64,000 nucleotides of DNA from Stigmatella aurantiaca (lineage in GTDB: Bacteria > Myxococcota > Myxococcia > Myxococcales > Myxococcaceae): NCBI RefSeq assembly GCF_900109545.1, contig NZ_FOAP01000015.1:1-64000 (forward strand), in the 5' to 3' direction. Below the pieces are notes generated by a model, which searched no databases, was not told the origin of the DNA, and saw only the letters and a list, made by a program, of their open reading frames with translations. Position 1 is the stretch's first letter; every line of letters begins with the position of its first letter. Of the stretch, positions 42,265 to 50,242 are shown one piece after another. Made by a program: the position numbers and the translations under genes.

Positions 42265-43725
42265 ATGATGGAAAACGCGAACAAGGTGGCGCCGGTACCC
42301 GAGGACTTCGTGGACCCGAAGCGCGTGCGCGCGGTGTTCGAGGCCCAGCGGGCCCACCGCTGGACGATGTCGCGCACCACGGCCGCGGAGCGCATCGCGC
42401 GGCTGCGCAAGCTCAAGACGGCCATCCTGGAGCGGCGCGAGGCGCTGGCGGCCGCCATCCACGCGGACTTCCGCAAGCCGGGCATGGAGGTGGACCTGTC
42501 GGAAGTGCAGGCGGTGATGGGGGAGCTGAACCACACGGTGAAGCACCTCAAGGCGTGGATGAAGCCCCAGCGCGTGGGCACCCCGCCGCTGCTGGCGGGC
42601 ACCGTGAGCCACATCCGCCCCGAGGCCAAGGGCGTGGTGCTCATCATCTCCCCGTGGAACTACCCGTTCGCGCTGGCCATCAACCCGCTCATCGCCGCGG
42701 TGGCCGCGGGCAACTGCGTGGTGCTCAAGCCCAGCGAGAAGACGCCCCACACCGCCGCCTTCCTGGAGACGCTCGTCCGGGACGTGTTCGAGGAGCGCGA
42801 GGTGGCGCTGCTGCGCGGCGGCGCGGCCCTGGGCGATGCGCTGCTGGAGCAGCCCTTCGACCACTTCTTCTTCACGGGCAACCCGCGCATCGGCCAGCGG
42901 GTGATGATGGCCGCGGCGCGGCACCTGGCCGGGGTGACACTGGAGCTGGGCGGCAAGTCCCCGGTCATCGTGGATGCCAGTGCGGACGTGAAGGCCGCGG
43001 CCGAGCGCATCATGTGGGGCAAGTGCCTCAACGCGGGGCAGACGTGCATCGCCCCGGACTACATCTTCGTCCACGCCTCGCGGGAGCGGGAGTTCCTGGA
43101 GCACGCCAAGCAGACCCTGGCGGCCTTCTACGGCGCCGAGGAGAAGGCGCGCCAGGACAGCCCGGACTTCGCCCGGCTGGTGGACGACGGGGCATTCCAG
43201 CGCATCCGGGACGTGATTGCCCGCTCGGTGGCCTCGGGGGCGAAGCTCGAGGTGGGCGGCCAGGAGGATGCCGCGGCGCGGTATGTGGCCCCCACGCTGC
43301 TGTCGGGCGTGCGGCCGGACATGGCCGTCATGGAGGCGGAAATCTTCGGCCCCGTGCTGCCCATCCTGACGTTCCGCGAGCTGGACGAGGTGTACGGCCA
43401 CATCAACGCGGGCGGAAAGCCCCTGGCCCTCTACATCTTCAGCCAGGATGGCCGGCGCGTGGACGAGATTCTCCAGCGCACCACCTCGGGCGGGGCGGTG
43501 GTGAACAACGTGCTCCTGCAGTTCGTCAACCCGAACCTGCCCTTTGGCGGCGTGGGCATGAGTGGCCTGGGCAACTACCACGGCCACCACGGCTTCCGGA
43601 CGTTCAGCCACGAGCGCGCGGTGATGACGCAGGCGCTGCCCTCGGCCGCCTCGGTCTTCTACCCCCCCTACACGGGAAAGGGCGTGAAGGGGCTTGCGGC
43701 GCGGCTGGCGCGTTGGCTTGAGTAA
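42265..43725 (+). CDS. Aldehyde dehydrogenase, copy 1
   Basis: The 486-residue NAD(P)-dependent aldehyde dehydrogenase is of the fatty/coniferyl-aldehyde type (class 3-like, about 490 residues and no N-terminal extension). Motifs are ISPWNYPFALAINPLIAAVA, FFTGNPRIG for the cofactor, the general base Glu in LELGGKSP and the catalytic Cys C261 in AGQTCIAPD. AAGGAG is seven bases before ATG 42265; ATG 42259 is too close to it. The second copy begins 72 bases after this stop, and the B3/4 gene follows. The C-terminal FFYPPYTGKG-like end is typical of membrane-associated class 3 enzymes. Confidence 0.92.
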   Translation: MMENANKVAPVPEDFVDPKRVRAVFEAQRAHRWTMSRTTAAERIARLRKLKTAILERREALAAAIHADFRKPGMEVDLSEVQAVMGELNHTVKHLKAWMKPQRVGTPPLLAGTVSHIRPEAKGVVLIISPWNYPFALAINPLIAAVAAGNCVVLKPSEKTPHTAAFLETLVRDVFEEREVALLRGGAALGDALLEQPFDHFFFTGNPRIGQRVMMAAARHLAGVTLELGGKSPVIVDASADVKAAAERIMWGKCLNAGQTCIAPDYIFVHASREREFLEHAKQTLAAFYGAEEKARQDSPDFARLVDDGAFQRIRDVIARSVASGAKLEVGGQEDAAARYVAPTLLSGVRPDMAVMEAEIFGPVLPILTFRELDEVYGHINAGGKPLALYIFSQDGRRVDEILQRTTSGGAVVNNVLLQFVNPNLPFGGVGMSGLGNYHGHHGFRTFSHERAVMTQALPSAASVFYPPYTGKGVKGLAARLARWLE

Positions 43726-43797
43726 CGCGCCGCCTCGGGAAGAGGCGCGGGCCCCCCGGCGTTGGGGGGTTCGCAAGCAGGAGCAGGAGAGCAAGCC

Positions 43798-45240
43798 ATG
43801 CGCCTCGTGGTACCGGAAGCAGCCGAGGACACCCACCAGCCCCTGCGGGACTCCTTCGCGCGGCTCCAGGCGCGCCGCTGGGACATGGCCCAGACGAACG
43901 CGGCGGAGCGGCTCTCCCGGCTCGCGCGGCTGAAGACGAACCTGCTGGCCCGGCGCGAGGCGCTCGCCGAGGCCCTGTTCGCGGACTTCCGCAAGCCGCG
44001 CGCGGAGGTGGAGAGCACCGAGGTGCTGCCGGTGCTGCTGGAGCTGGCGCACACCGCCCGGCACCTGAAGACGTGGATGAAGCCGCGCCGGGTGGGCGCC
44101 CCGCTGCTGCTGGCCGGCACGCGCAGCGAGGTGCACGCCGAGGCCAAGGGCGTGGTGCTCATCCTCTCGCCGTGGAACTACCCGTTCTGCCTGGCCATCA
44201 ACCCGCTCATCGCCGCGGTGGCCGCGGGCAACTGCGTGATGCTCAAGCCCAGCGAGCGCACGCCGCACACGGCCGCGTTCCTGGAGGCGCTGGTGCGTGA
44301 CACCTTCGAGCCTTCCGAGGTGACGGTGGTGCAGGGCGGCCCGGAGGTGGGCGATGCGCTGCTGCAGCTTCCCTTCGACCACTTCTTCTTCACGGGCGGC
44401 GGCCGCGTGGGCCAGAAGGTGATGGCCGCGGCGGCGCGGCACCTGGCCAGCGTGACGCTGGAGCTGGGCGGCAAGTCCCCGGTCATCGTGGATGCCACCG
44501 CGGACGTGAAGGCCGCGGCCGAGCGCATCATCTGGGGCAAGTTCGTCAACGCGGGGCAGACGTGCATCGCCCCGGACCATGTGTACGTGCACGCCTCGCG
44601 CGAGGAGGAGCTGCTCGCGGGCATGAAGGATGCGCTGGAGCGCTTCTACGGCAGGACGGAGGAGGCCCGCCGCGCCAGCCCCGACCTGTGCCGCATGGTG
44701 GATGCCGCGGCCTTCACCCGGGTGCGGGGCCTGCTGGACCGGACGGTGCAGGCCGGCGCACGGCTCGTGGCCGGCGGGGGCGTGGACGCGGCGAGCCGCT
44801 ACATCGCCCCCACGGTGCTCGCGGACGTGACGGCGCGCTCGCCGGTGATGGAGGAGGAAATCTTCGGGCCGCTCTTGCCGGTGCTGCGCTACGAGCAGAC
44901 GGACGCGCTCGTGGAGAGCCTGCGCGCGGACGGCAAGCCCCTGGCCCTCTACCTCTTCAGCCAGGACGAGGCCGCGGTGGACTTCCTGCTCAAGCGCACG
45001 AGCGCGGGGGGGACGGTGGTGAACAACGTCCTCTTGCAAGTCACCAACCCGCACCTGCCCTTCGGGGGCGTGGGCCCCAGTGGCCTGGGCGCCTACCACG
45101 GCGAGGAGGGCTTCCGGGAGCTGAGCCACGCGCGCGCCGTGCTCTGGCAGGGGCGCGCCTCGCTCGCGCACTTCTTCTTTCCCCCGTACACCGGCAAGGC
45201 CCAGCAGCTCGCGCGCCTCGCCAGCCGCATGTTCGAGTAA
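43798..45240 (+). CDS. Aldehyde dehydrogenase, copy 2
   Basis: The 480-residue protein is a close paralogue of the previous gene with the same motifs: SPWNYPFCLAINPLIAAVAA, FFTGGGRVG, LELGGKSP and the catalytic Cys in AGQTCIAPD. Long stretches around the active site are identical between the two, while the N-termini and C-terminal halves differ. The ATG at 43798 follows AGGAGAGCAAGCC. The pair probably arose by tandem duplication and may oxidise different aldehydes or form mixed oligomers. The B3/4 gene starts three bases after its stop, so the three genes form one operon. Confidence 0.92.
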   Translation: MRLVVPEAAEDTHQPLRDSFARLQARRWDMAQTNAAERLSRLARLKTNLLARREALAEALFADFRKPRAEVESTEVLPVLLELAHTARHLKTWMKPRRVGAPLLLAGTRSEVHAEAKGVVLILSPWNYPFCLAINPLIAAVAAGNCVMLKPSERTPHTAAFLEALVRDTFEPSEVTVVQGGPEVGDALLQLPFDHFFFTGGGRVGQKVMAAAARHLASVTLELGGKSPVIVDATADVKAAAERIIWGKFVNAGQTCIAPDHVYVHASREEELLAGMKDALERFYGRTEEARRASPDLCRMVDAAAFTRVRGLLDRTVQAGARLVAGGGVDAASRYIAPTVLADVTARSPVMEEEIFGPLLPVLRYEQTDALVESLRADGKPLALYLFSQDEAAVDFLLKRTSAGGTVVNNVLLQVTNPHLPFGGVGPSGLGAYHGEEGFRELSHARAVLWQGRASLAHFFFPPYTGKAQQLARLASRMFE

Positions 45241-45243
45241 CCC

Positions 45244-45876
45244 GTGCTGACCTTCGAGCCCCACCCCCTGTTGGATCCGCTGGCCTTCACCACCACCCTG
45301 CCCGCGCCGCTCTCCGCGCTGCCCTCGCCGGACTGGCTGACGGCCCTGCTGAAGGCCCAGGCGCAGGCCCCCCTGGCCAGCGACGACGCGGTGCGGGGCG
45401 CCGTGCGCGACGTGCTCCGCCACGGGGGCTACAAGCCCACCGGCCGCGGTAAGCCCGCCTCGGAGTACCTCGTGCGCGCCGCGGGGGACGGGACGCTGGG
45501 CACCATCAACGCCGCGGTGGACGCCTGCAACGCCGTCTCCCTGCACAGTGGCCTGCCCATCAGCGTGGTGGACCTGGACCGGGCCCGGGCCCCCTTCCGC
45601 GTGGGCATCGCCCCCGAGGGCGCGCAGTACGTCTTCAACGCCTCGGGGCAGACCATCGAGCTGTCCGGGCTCCTGTGCCTCTTCGACGCGGAGGGCCCCT
45701 GCTCCAACGCGGTGAAGGATGCCCAGCGCACGAAGACGTCCCCGGACACCCGCCGCACCCTCACCGTGCTGTGGGGGGCGAAGGCGCTGGGCGACCGCAC
45801 GGAGCGCGCGTTCACCTGGTACCGCGAGCTGCTCGAGCGCCTGGGCGCCACGGTGGAGCGGCTGCCCGGCGCTTAG
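45244..45876 (+). CDS. B3/4 domain protein (free-standing PheT-like domain)
   Basis: The 210-residue protein is a stand-alone B3/B4 domain, known from the beta subunit of phenylalanyl-tRNA synthetase, where it edits mischarged tRNA. Family marks are the R-KPASEYL segment and NAAVDACNAVSLHSGLPISV. Free-standing versions may edit aminoacyl-tRNAs or bind other substrates; the role here is not known. The start is GTG at 45244, three bases after the aldehyde dehydrogenase stop, so it is translated from the same message. Its stop overlaps the convergent gluconokinase stop by four bases. Confidence 0.85.
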   Translation: MLTFEPHPLLDPLAFTTTLPAPLSALPSPDWLTALLKAQAQAPLASDDAVRGAVRDVLRHGGYKPTGRGKPASEYLVRAAGDGTLGTINAAVDACNAVSLHSGLPISVVDLDRARAPFRVGIAPEGAQYVFNASGQTIELSGLLCLFDAEGPCSNAVKDAQRTKTSPDTRRTLTVLWGAKALGDRTERAFTWYRELLERLGATVERLPGA

Positions 45877-46358
45877 ATGCGCAGCCCCGCACGAAGGGTG
45901 TCGATGACAGCCCGTTGGCCCTGGGAAACGTCCACCCCCAGCGCGTCCTGGGGCTCCTCCAGCACGTTGAACTGGCTGTCCAGGAGGCTCGGCGGCATGA
46001 AGTGGCCCCGGCGGGCCGCCAGCCGCTGGGCAATCAGCGAAGGAGAGCCCCGGAGGTACACCCACCGCACCTGCGCCGGATCCACCGAGAGCACCTGCCG
46101 GTAACGCGCGCGCAGCGCCGAGCAGGCCAGCACCACGTTCTCGCCCCGCGCCACCGCCTCGGCGAGCACGCCGCGCAGCGTCTCCAGCCACGGCTCGCGG
46201 TCCTCGTCGGTGAGCGGCACCCCCGCGTGCATCTTCGCGACGTTCGCGGGAGGATGAAAATCATCCCCTTCCAGGAAGCGCCATCCGAGGGTATGGGCCA
46301 ACAGGCGGCCAATGGTCGTCTTGCCTGCCCCTGATACGCCCATGAGAATGACCACCAT
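45873..46358 (-). CDS. gntK: Gluconokinase
   Basis: This 161-residue enzyme phosphorylates gluconate to 6-phosphogluconate, feeding the pentose-phosphate or Entner-Doudoroff route. It has the P-loop MGVSGAGKTT at the N-terminus, the DDFHPPANVAKM segment and LTDEDREPWL, all typical of GntK. ALRARYRQVL and LLDSQFNVLEEP complete the family pattern. ATG at 46358 gives exactly the usual length; the longer upstream frame is a shadow. No gluconate transporter or regulator is nearby. It is cytosolic and stands alone on this strand. Confidence 0.93.
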   Translation of the reverse strand: MVVILMGVSGAGKTTIGRLLAHTLGWRFLEGDDFHPPANVAKMHAGVPLTDEDREPWLETLRGVLAEAVARGENVVLACSALRARYRQVLSVDPAQVRWVYLRGSPSLIAQRLAARRGHFMPPSLLDSQFNVLEEPQDALGVDVSQGQRAVIDTLRAGLRI

Positions 46359-46490
46359 TCGCCACGCTCCTCGCTTCCCGGTCCCCGCCTGCCATGGTGC
46401 CCCAGGAAGCGTTCCCTTTCCAACGGCCGCCCGGAGTGATTCCAGCAGGGGCTCCAGCCACGTGAGCGCACGCGGTAGCGTGCGGGCACC

Positions 46491-47324
46491 ATGAGCGGGA
46501 GGCTCCTGAAAGCGCGAGGGAACGGCGGGCGGGCGCATCGGCTGTGGAGTGTCGTGTTGCTGGGCCTGCTGCTGGGGGCCTGCCGCGATGCCAGCAAGGC
46601 CTCGGGCACGGCGCTGTTCGTCACCATCGACTTCCCCACCACGCTGTTCATCGACCAGCTCGTCGTCTCGGGCAGCGTGGGCGAGAGCGGCATTGGCCCC
46701 TATGTGCTCCCCGGGCAGCCCGAGCGGCTACTGACCAACGGCGAGACGTTCCGCATCCTGCTGCCGCCGGTGGAGAACGAGACGCCAGCAGAGGTGAACG
46801 TCGAGGGCCTGCATGAGGGGGCGCGGGTGGCGCTGGGCACCGGCTCGGTGCAGATCCGGAAGGGCTACGAGGTGGAGCTCACCGTGCGGATGGAGTCCGC
46901 CCCGCCCGTGGACCCCACCTTCTGTGTCGACTGCCCGTCGGGCTGCTGCATGAACGGCTACTGCACCAGGTCCACCTTCCAGACGTGTGGCACGGGCGGC
47001 ATCAGCTGCACCTCGTGCAACCCGGCCACCGCGAACGCCTGCTCGGAGGATGGCTTCTGCGCCTGCGGCTCGGCCCCCGCGTGTGACCCCATCGCCTCGG
47101 ACCGGTGCGACAAGGGCAAGTGCCGGTGCGGTGGCAAGGACGCGTGCCCCTCCGGCCTGCAGTGCGTGGGCGGCCAGTGCCAGTGCACCCCGGAGTCGTG
47201 CAGCGGGTGCTGCGATGGGAACACCTGCGTGCCGGGCAACCAGCGCGAGAAGTGCGGCTCGGGCGGCCAGGGGTGCAGGAGCTGCGGCTTCTTTCAGTGC
47301 AAGGCCGGCGGGACCTGCGGCTGA
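46491..47324 (+). CDS. Cys-rich lipoprotein
   Basis: The 277-residue protein has a lipoprotein signal with lipobox LLGAC at about residue 31. The first half of the mature part is a beta-rich domain without a known match. The second half (about 145-277) has more than 25 cysteines in short loops, with CPSGCCMNGYC, CGGKDACPSGLQC and CSGCCDGNTCVPG as examples, resembling the Cys-rich repeats of myxobacterial surface proteins. Disulfide knots are likely, so the domain should be in the periplasm or on the surface. ATG at 46491. Function unknown; adhesion or matrix roles are only guesses. Confidence 0.85.
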   Translation: MSGRLLKARGNGGRAHRLWSVVLLGLLLGACRDASKASGTALFVTIDFPTTLFIDQLVVSGSVGESGIGPYVLPGQPERLLTNGETFRILLPPVENETPAEVNVEGLHEGARVALGTGSVQIRKGYEVELTVRMESAPPVDPTFCVDCPSGCCMNGYCTRSTFQTCGTGGISCTSCNPATANACSEDGFCACGSAPACDPIASDRCDKGKCRCGGKDACPSGLQCVGGQCQCTPESCSGCCDGNTCVPGNQREKCGSGGQGCRSCGFFQCKAGGTCG

Positions 47325-47331
47325 CCGCCGC

Positions 47332-49845
47332 CTACCGGCAGTGTGAGAGCACTTCGATCATCAGCCGCTGGACATCCGCCTTGTCGAAGGGCTTGTCCAG
47401 CACGCGGTGAGCGCCGTTGGCGAGGAACTCGCGCGCGCGGGGGGTGAAGCCCCCGCCCGTCATGAAGATGAACCGGTGGGCCAGCGCGGGCAGCCGGGCG
47501 GACACCTCGGCGTGGAAGTCCATGCCCGTCAGCTCCGGCATCAGCAAGTCGCAGAAGATGACGTCGTACTGCTCCCCGAGCAGCAGCAAATCCAGCCCCT
47601 GGGCCCCGCCGTGGGCGATGTCCACCACGTGGTCCTCCAGCAGCCGGCCCAGCGCGGCGGCCACCTGGGGCTCGTCGTCCACGATGAGCACGCGCATGCG
47701 CGTGGGCACGGCCGCCACCGCGGGCTCGGGGCGGGTGCCCTGCTCGTGCCGGGACGGGGGCAGGGACACGCGGAACACCGTGCCCCGGCCCACCGTGGAC
47801 TCCACGGTGATGTCGCCGCCGTGCGCGCGCACCAGGGTGAGGCAGATGGACAGCCCCAGCCCGGTGCCCACCCCTTGGGGCTTGGTGGTGAAGAAGGGAT
47901 CGAAGATGCGGCCGAGGTTCTCGGGGGCGATGCCCCCGCCCGTGTCCCGCACCTCCACCACCGCCCAGCCCCGCGCGTCCTCCACCGTCACCAGGCGGAT
48001 TTCATTCTCGTCCACGCCGCCCTCGGGGATGGCGTGCGCGGCGTTGATGACGAGGTTGAGGAAGACCTGGAAGAGCTTGCCGTCGTTGCCGGTGATGGCG
48101 GGCAGCGGTCCGTACTCCTTCACCAGCCGGGCCCGGTGCTTCACCTCGCTGGTGGCCATCTGCGCCACCGAGTCCAGCACCCGGTGCAGGTCCACCTGCT
48201 CCTGGCGCTCCTCCTCCACGCGGGAGAACGTCTTGAGCTGGCGGACAATCTGCCGCACCCGCTCCGCGCCCTGGCGGGCCTCCTCGAGCGCCTGGCGCCA
48301 GTCCGGCACGCGCGCCAGGTCGAACTCCTCCGGCTGCAGCGTGGCGTGGACGAACTCCAGGTTGGCGATGACGTAGGAGAGCGGGTTGTTCAGCTCGTGC
48401 GCGATGCCGGCCGACAGCGTCCCCATGGAGGCCATGCGGTCGCTGAGCATCAGCCGCGCCTGCATCTGCTTGCGCTCGGTGAAGTCCCTGGCGATGGTGA
48501 CCAGGGCGGGCCAGCCCTCGAAGGTCATCTCCAGGGTGACGATGTCCGCCACCACCTCCTGCCCATCCGCGCGCATCAGCGTCACGTCCGAGGCGCGCAC
48601 GGACGTCAGCCCGCTGCGGGCCTCGGCCACGTGCCGCATCAGCGAGTCCTGGTCCTTGAGGGGCAACAGCCGCTGCAGGGGCAGCCCCACGAGCCCCGCC
48701 TGGCCCTCGTACCCCAGGTAGCGCACCGCGGCCGGGTTCGCGTAGAGCACGTGCAGGTTGGCGTGCACCATCACCGGATCCGGGAACCCCTCGATGAGCA
48801 GGTGGAACCCCGCCTCGGTCCGCCGCAGCGTGGCCTCCGCGCGGGCCCGGAGCGCATCCGTGGAGCGCTGCTCCAGCGCCAGCGACAGGGCGCCCGCCGC
48901 GCCCGCCAGCAGGCTCACCGCCACCGCCTCCCAGCGGTGCGCCTCCACGCAGTTGTCGAAGCCGATGAAGCCGAACACCTCCCCGTTCACCCGCACGGGC
49001 AGCAGCAGCGCCGACAGGATGCCCTGGCGGGCCAGGCCCGCCCGGAAGCGCGGGGGCGTCTCCGAGGCCAGGAACTGCAGCGGCTGGCCCGCGGACAGCA
49101 GGGCCGCCTGCTCCGGGAAGAGCTCTTCCTCCAGGGCAATTTCTCCGGGCATCTGGCTGCGGGCGGCGATGCCCGCCATGCACCACTCGGCGCGCTGAGT
49201 CACCCGCAGGCGCCCCATCACGTCCCGGTGCGCCTCGAAGACATAGGCCCGGCTGGCGCCCGAGGCCCGCCCCAGCGGGGCGAGGATGTCCTGGTAGAGG
49301 TAGCCCTCGGGCTCATGCATCAGCAGCCGGCGCTGCACCTCCACCACGGCGGCCAGGCAGCGCTCCCGGGTGGTGACGGCATCCTGCGCCCGGCGGCGCT
49401 CGGAGATGTCCGTGAGGATGCCCACCACCTCCCCGGCCAGGGACGGCGAGGCCTGGGCGAACAGCTCCACCCAGCAGGTGCCCGTGCGGGTGAGGATGCG
49501 CACCTCGTGCCGGAAGCCCTCCTGCTCCCGCGCCGCCAGCGCGCACAGCCAGCCGCGCACCGGCTCGCGGTCCACCGGGTGCAGCGCATCCACGAGCGAG
49601 GTGCCCAGCGTCGAGGCCACCTTGAGATCCGTCAGCTCCTCCCACGAGGCGCCCAGGACGGTGAAGTGGCCACGCGCGTCCAGCTGGAAAATGACCGCAC
49701 GCAGGTGTTGGGCCAGCATGCGATAGCGCAGCGCATCCGCTTCCATGTCCGTGCTCACCAAGCTCAGTGGCTTCGGGCCCGGAGCCGTCCCCTGCGGACC
49801 CGCCCGGGGCCCCTGCCCCGGTCCTGGCACCCACTCCTCTGCCAC
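47332..49845 (-). CDS. Hybrid histidine kinase (PAS, GAF, PAS, kinase, receiver)
   Basis: The 837-residue soluble kinase contains a PAS domain (about 40-150), a GAF domain (about 160-330), a second PAS (about 345-460), and a HisKA with H483 in GIAHELNNPLSY. The ATPase domain has NLVINAAHAI, DTGGGIAPEN and GTGLGLSICLTLVRAHGG. A C-terminal receiver has VLIVDDEP, acceptor Asp in FCDLLMPELTG and Lys in LDKPFDKAD. No membrane segment is present. The start is GTG at 49845 with GGAGGAGG upstream. A perfect palindrome at 49857-49878 lies immediately upstream of that site. No partner receiver gene is adjacent, so the phosphate acceptor beyond the built-in receiver is unknown. Confidence 0.92.
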   Translation of the reverse strand: MAEEWVPGPGQGPRAGPQGTAPGPKPLSLVSTDMEADALRYRMLAQHLRAVIFQLDARGHFTVLGASWEELTDLKVASTLGTSLVDALHPVDREPVRGWLCALAAREQEGFRHEVRILTRTGTCWVELFAQASPSLAGEVVGILTDISERRRAQDAVTTRERCLAAVVEVQRRLLMHEPEGYLYQDILAPLGRASGASRAYVFEAHRDVMGRLRVTQRAEWCMAGIAARSQMPGEIALEEELFPEQAALLSAGQPLQFLASETPPRFRAGLARQGILSALLLPVRVNGEVFGFIGFDNCVEAHRWEAVAVSLLAGAAGALSLALEQRSTDALRARAEATLRRTEAGFHLLIEGFPDPVMVHANLHVLYANPAAVRYLGYEGQAGLVGLPLQRLLPLKDQDSLMRHVAEARSGLTSVRASDVTLMRADGQEVVADIVTLEMTFEGWPALVTIARDFTERKQMQARLMLSDRMASMGTLSAGIAHELNNPLSYVIANLEFVHATLQPEEFDLARVPDWRQALEEARQGAERVRQIVRQLKTFSRVEEERQEQVDLHRVLDSVAQMATSEVKHRARLVKEYGPLPAITGNDGKLFQVFLNLVINAAHAIPEGGVDENEIRLVTVEDARGWAVVEVRDTGGGIAPENLGRIFDPFFTTKPQGVGTGLGLSICLTLVRAHGGDITVESTVGRGTVFRVSLPPSRHEQGTRPEPAVAAVPTRMRVLIVDDEPQVAAALGRLLEDHVVDIAHGGAQGLDLLLLGEQYDVIFCDLLMPELTGMDFHAEVSARLPALAHRFIFMTGGGFTPRAREFLANGAHRVLDKPFDKADVQRLMIEVLSHCR

Positions 49846-49856
49846 TTCGCCTCCTC

Positions 49857-49878
49857 CCGTCCTGGGTTCCCAGGACGG
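49857..49878. promoter_or_regulatory. Perfect 22-base palindrome upstream of the hybrid kinase
   Basis: CCGTCCTGGG and CCCAGGACGG are perfect 10-base arms around TT, directly next to the GGAGGAGG of the hybrid kinase gene. It may be an operator or a leader hairpin that limits translation. The rest of the gap to 50242 holds the dyad at 50100-50116 and no gene. Confidence 0.6.
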
Positions 49879-50099
49879 TATGGCCAGGAGCCTTCCGGGC
49901 CGCTGAGGTTCCTATTGCCCTGTCATCCGTTGGCGGCCTGGCTCAGGGTCAGATAAGAGCCCAAGGTGTGTAAAAGTCAACCGCTGCTGAAAGTTCAACT
50001 TGCCCGGGAGCCTGGCAGCCGTCCGGACGTCTGCTTGCTTGCCCTGCGTGCCGGTTGTCAGGCGCCCGCACCCCTTCCTGACTACTGAATCGGTTGGAG

Positions 50100-50116
50100 A
50101 AAGGGAGACTCCCTTT
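50100..50116. promoter_or_regulatory. Inverted repeat upstream of the GAF kinase gene
   Basis: AAAGGGA (50100-50106) and TCCCTTT (50110-50116) are perfect arms with a three-base centre, about 127 bases before the GAF kinase start. It could be an operator; no known factor matches it. Confidence 0.35.
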
Positions 50117-50242
50117 GAGAGGACTGTCGCCGTGCGGACATCCCCACACACCGCCTTCCAAACCGCAGGGCCTGGGGACTGTTCTCCGCGCTTCGCCTTC
50201 TTACCTTGCTGCTCCCTCACCGTTTGCCTGGAGTCCCCTCAC

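Noticed and set aside
47407-49956. Long plus-strand frame opposite the hybrid kinase
   Set aside because: It is His/Gly/Arg-rich without domains and antisense to a well-supported kinase, so it is a shadow.
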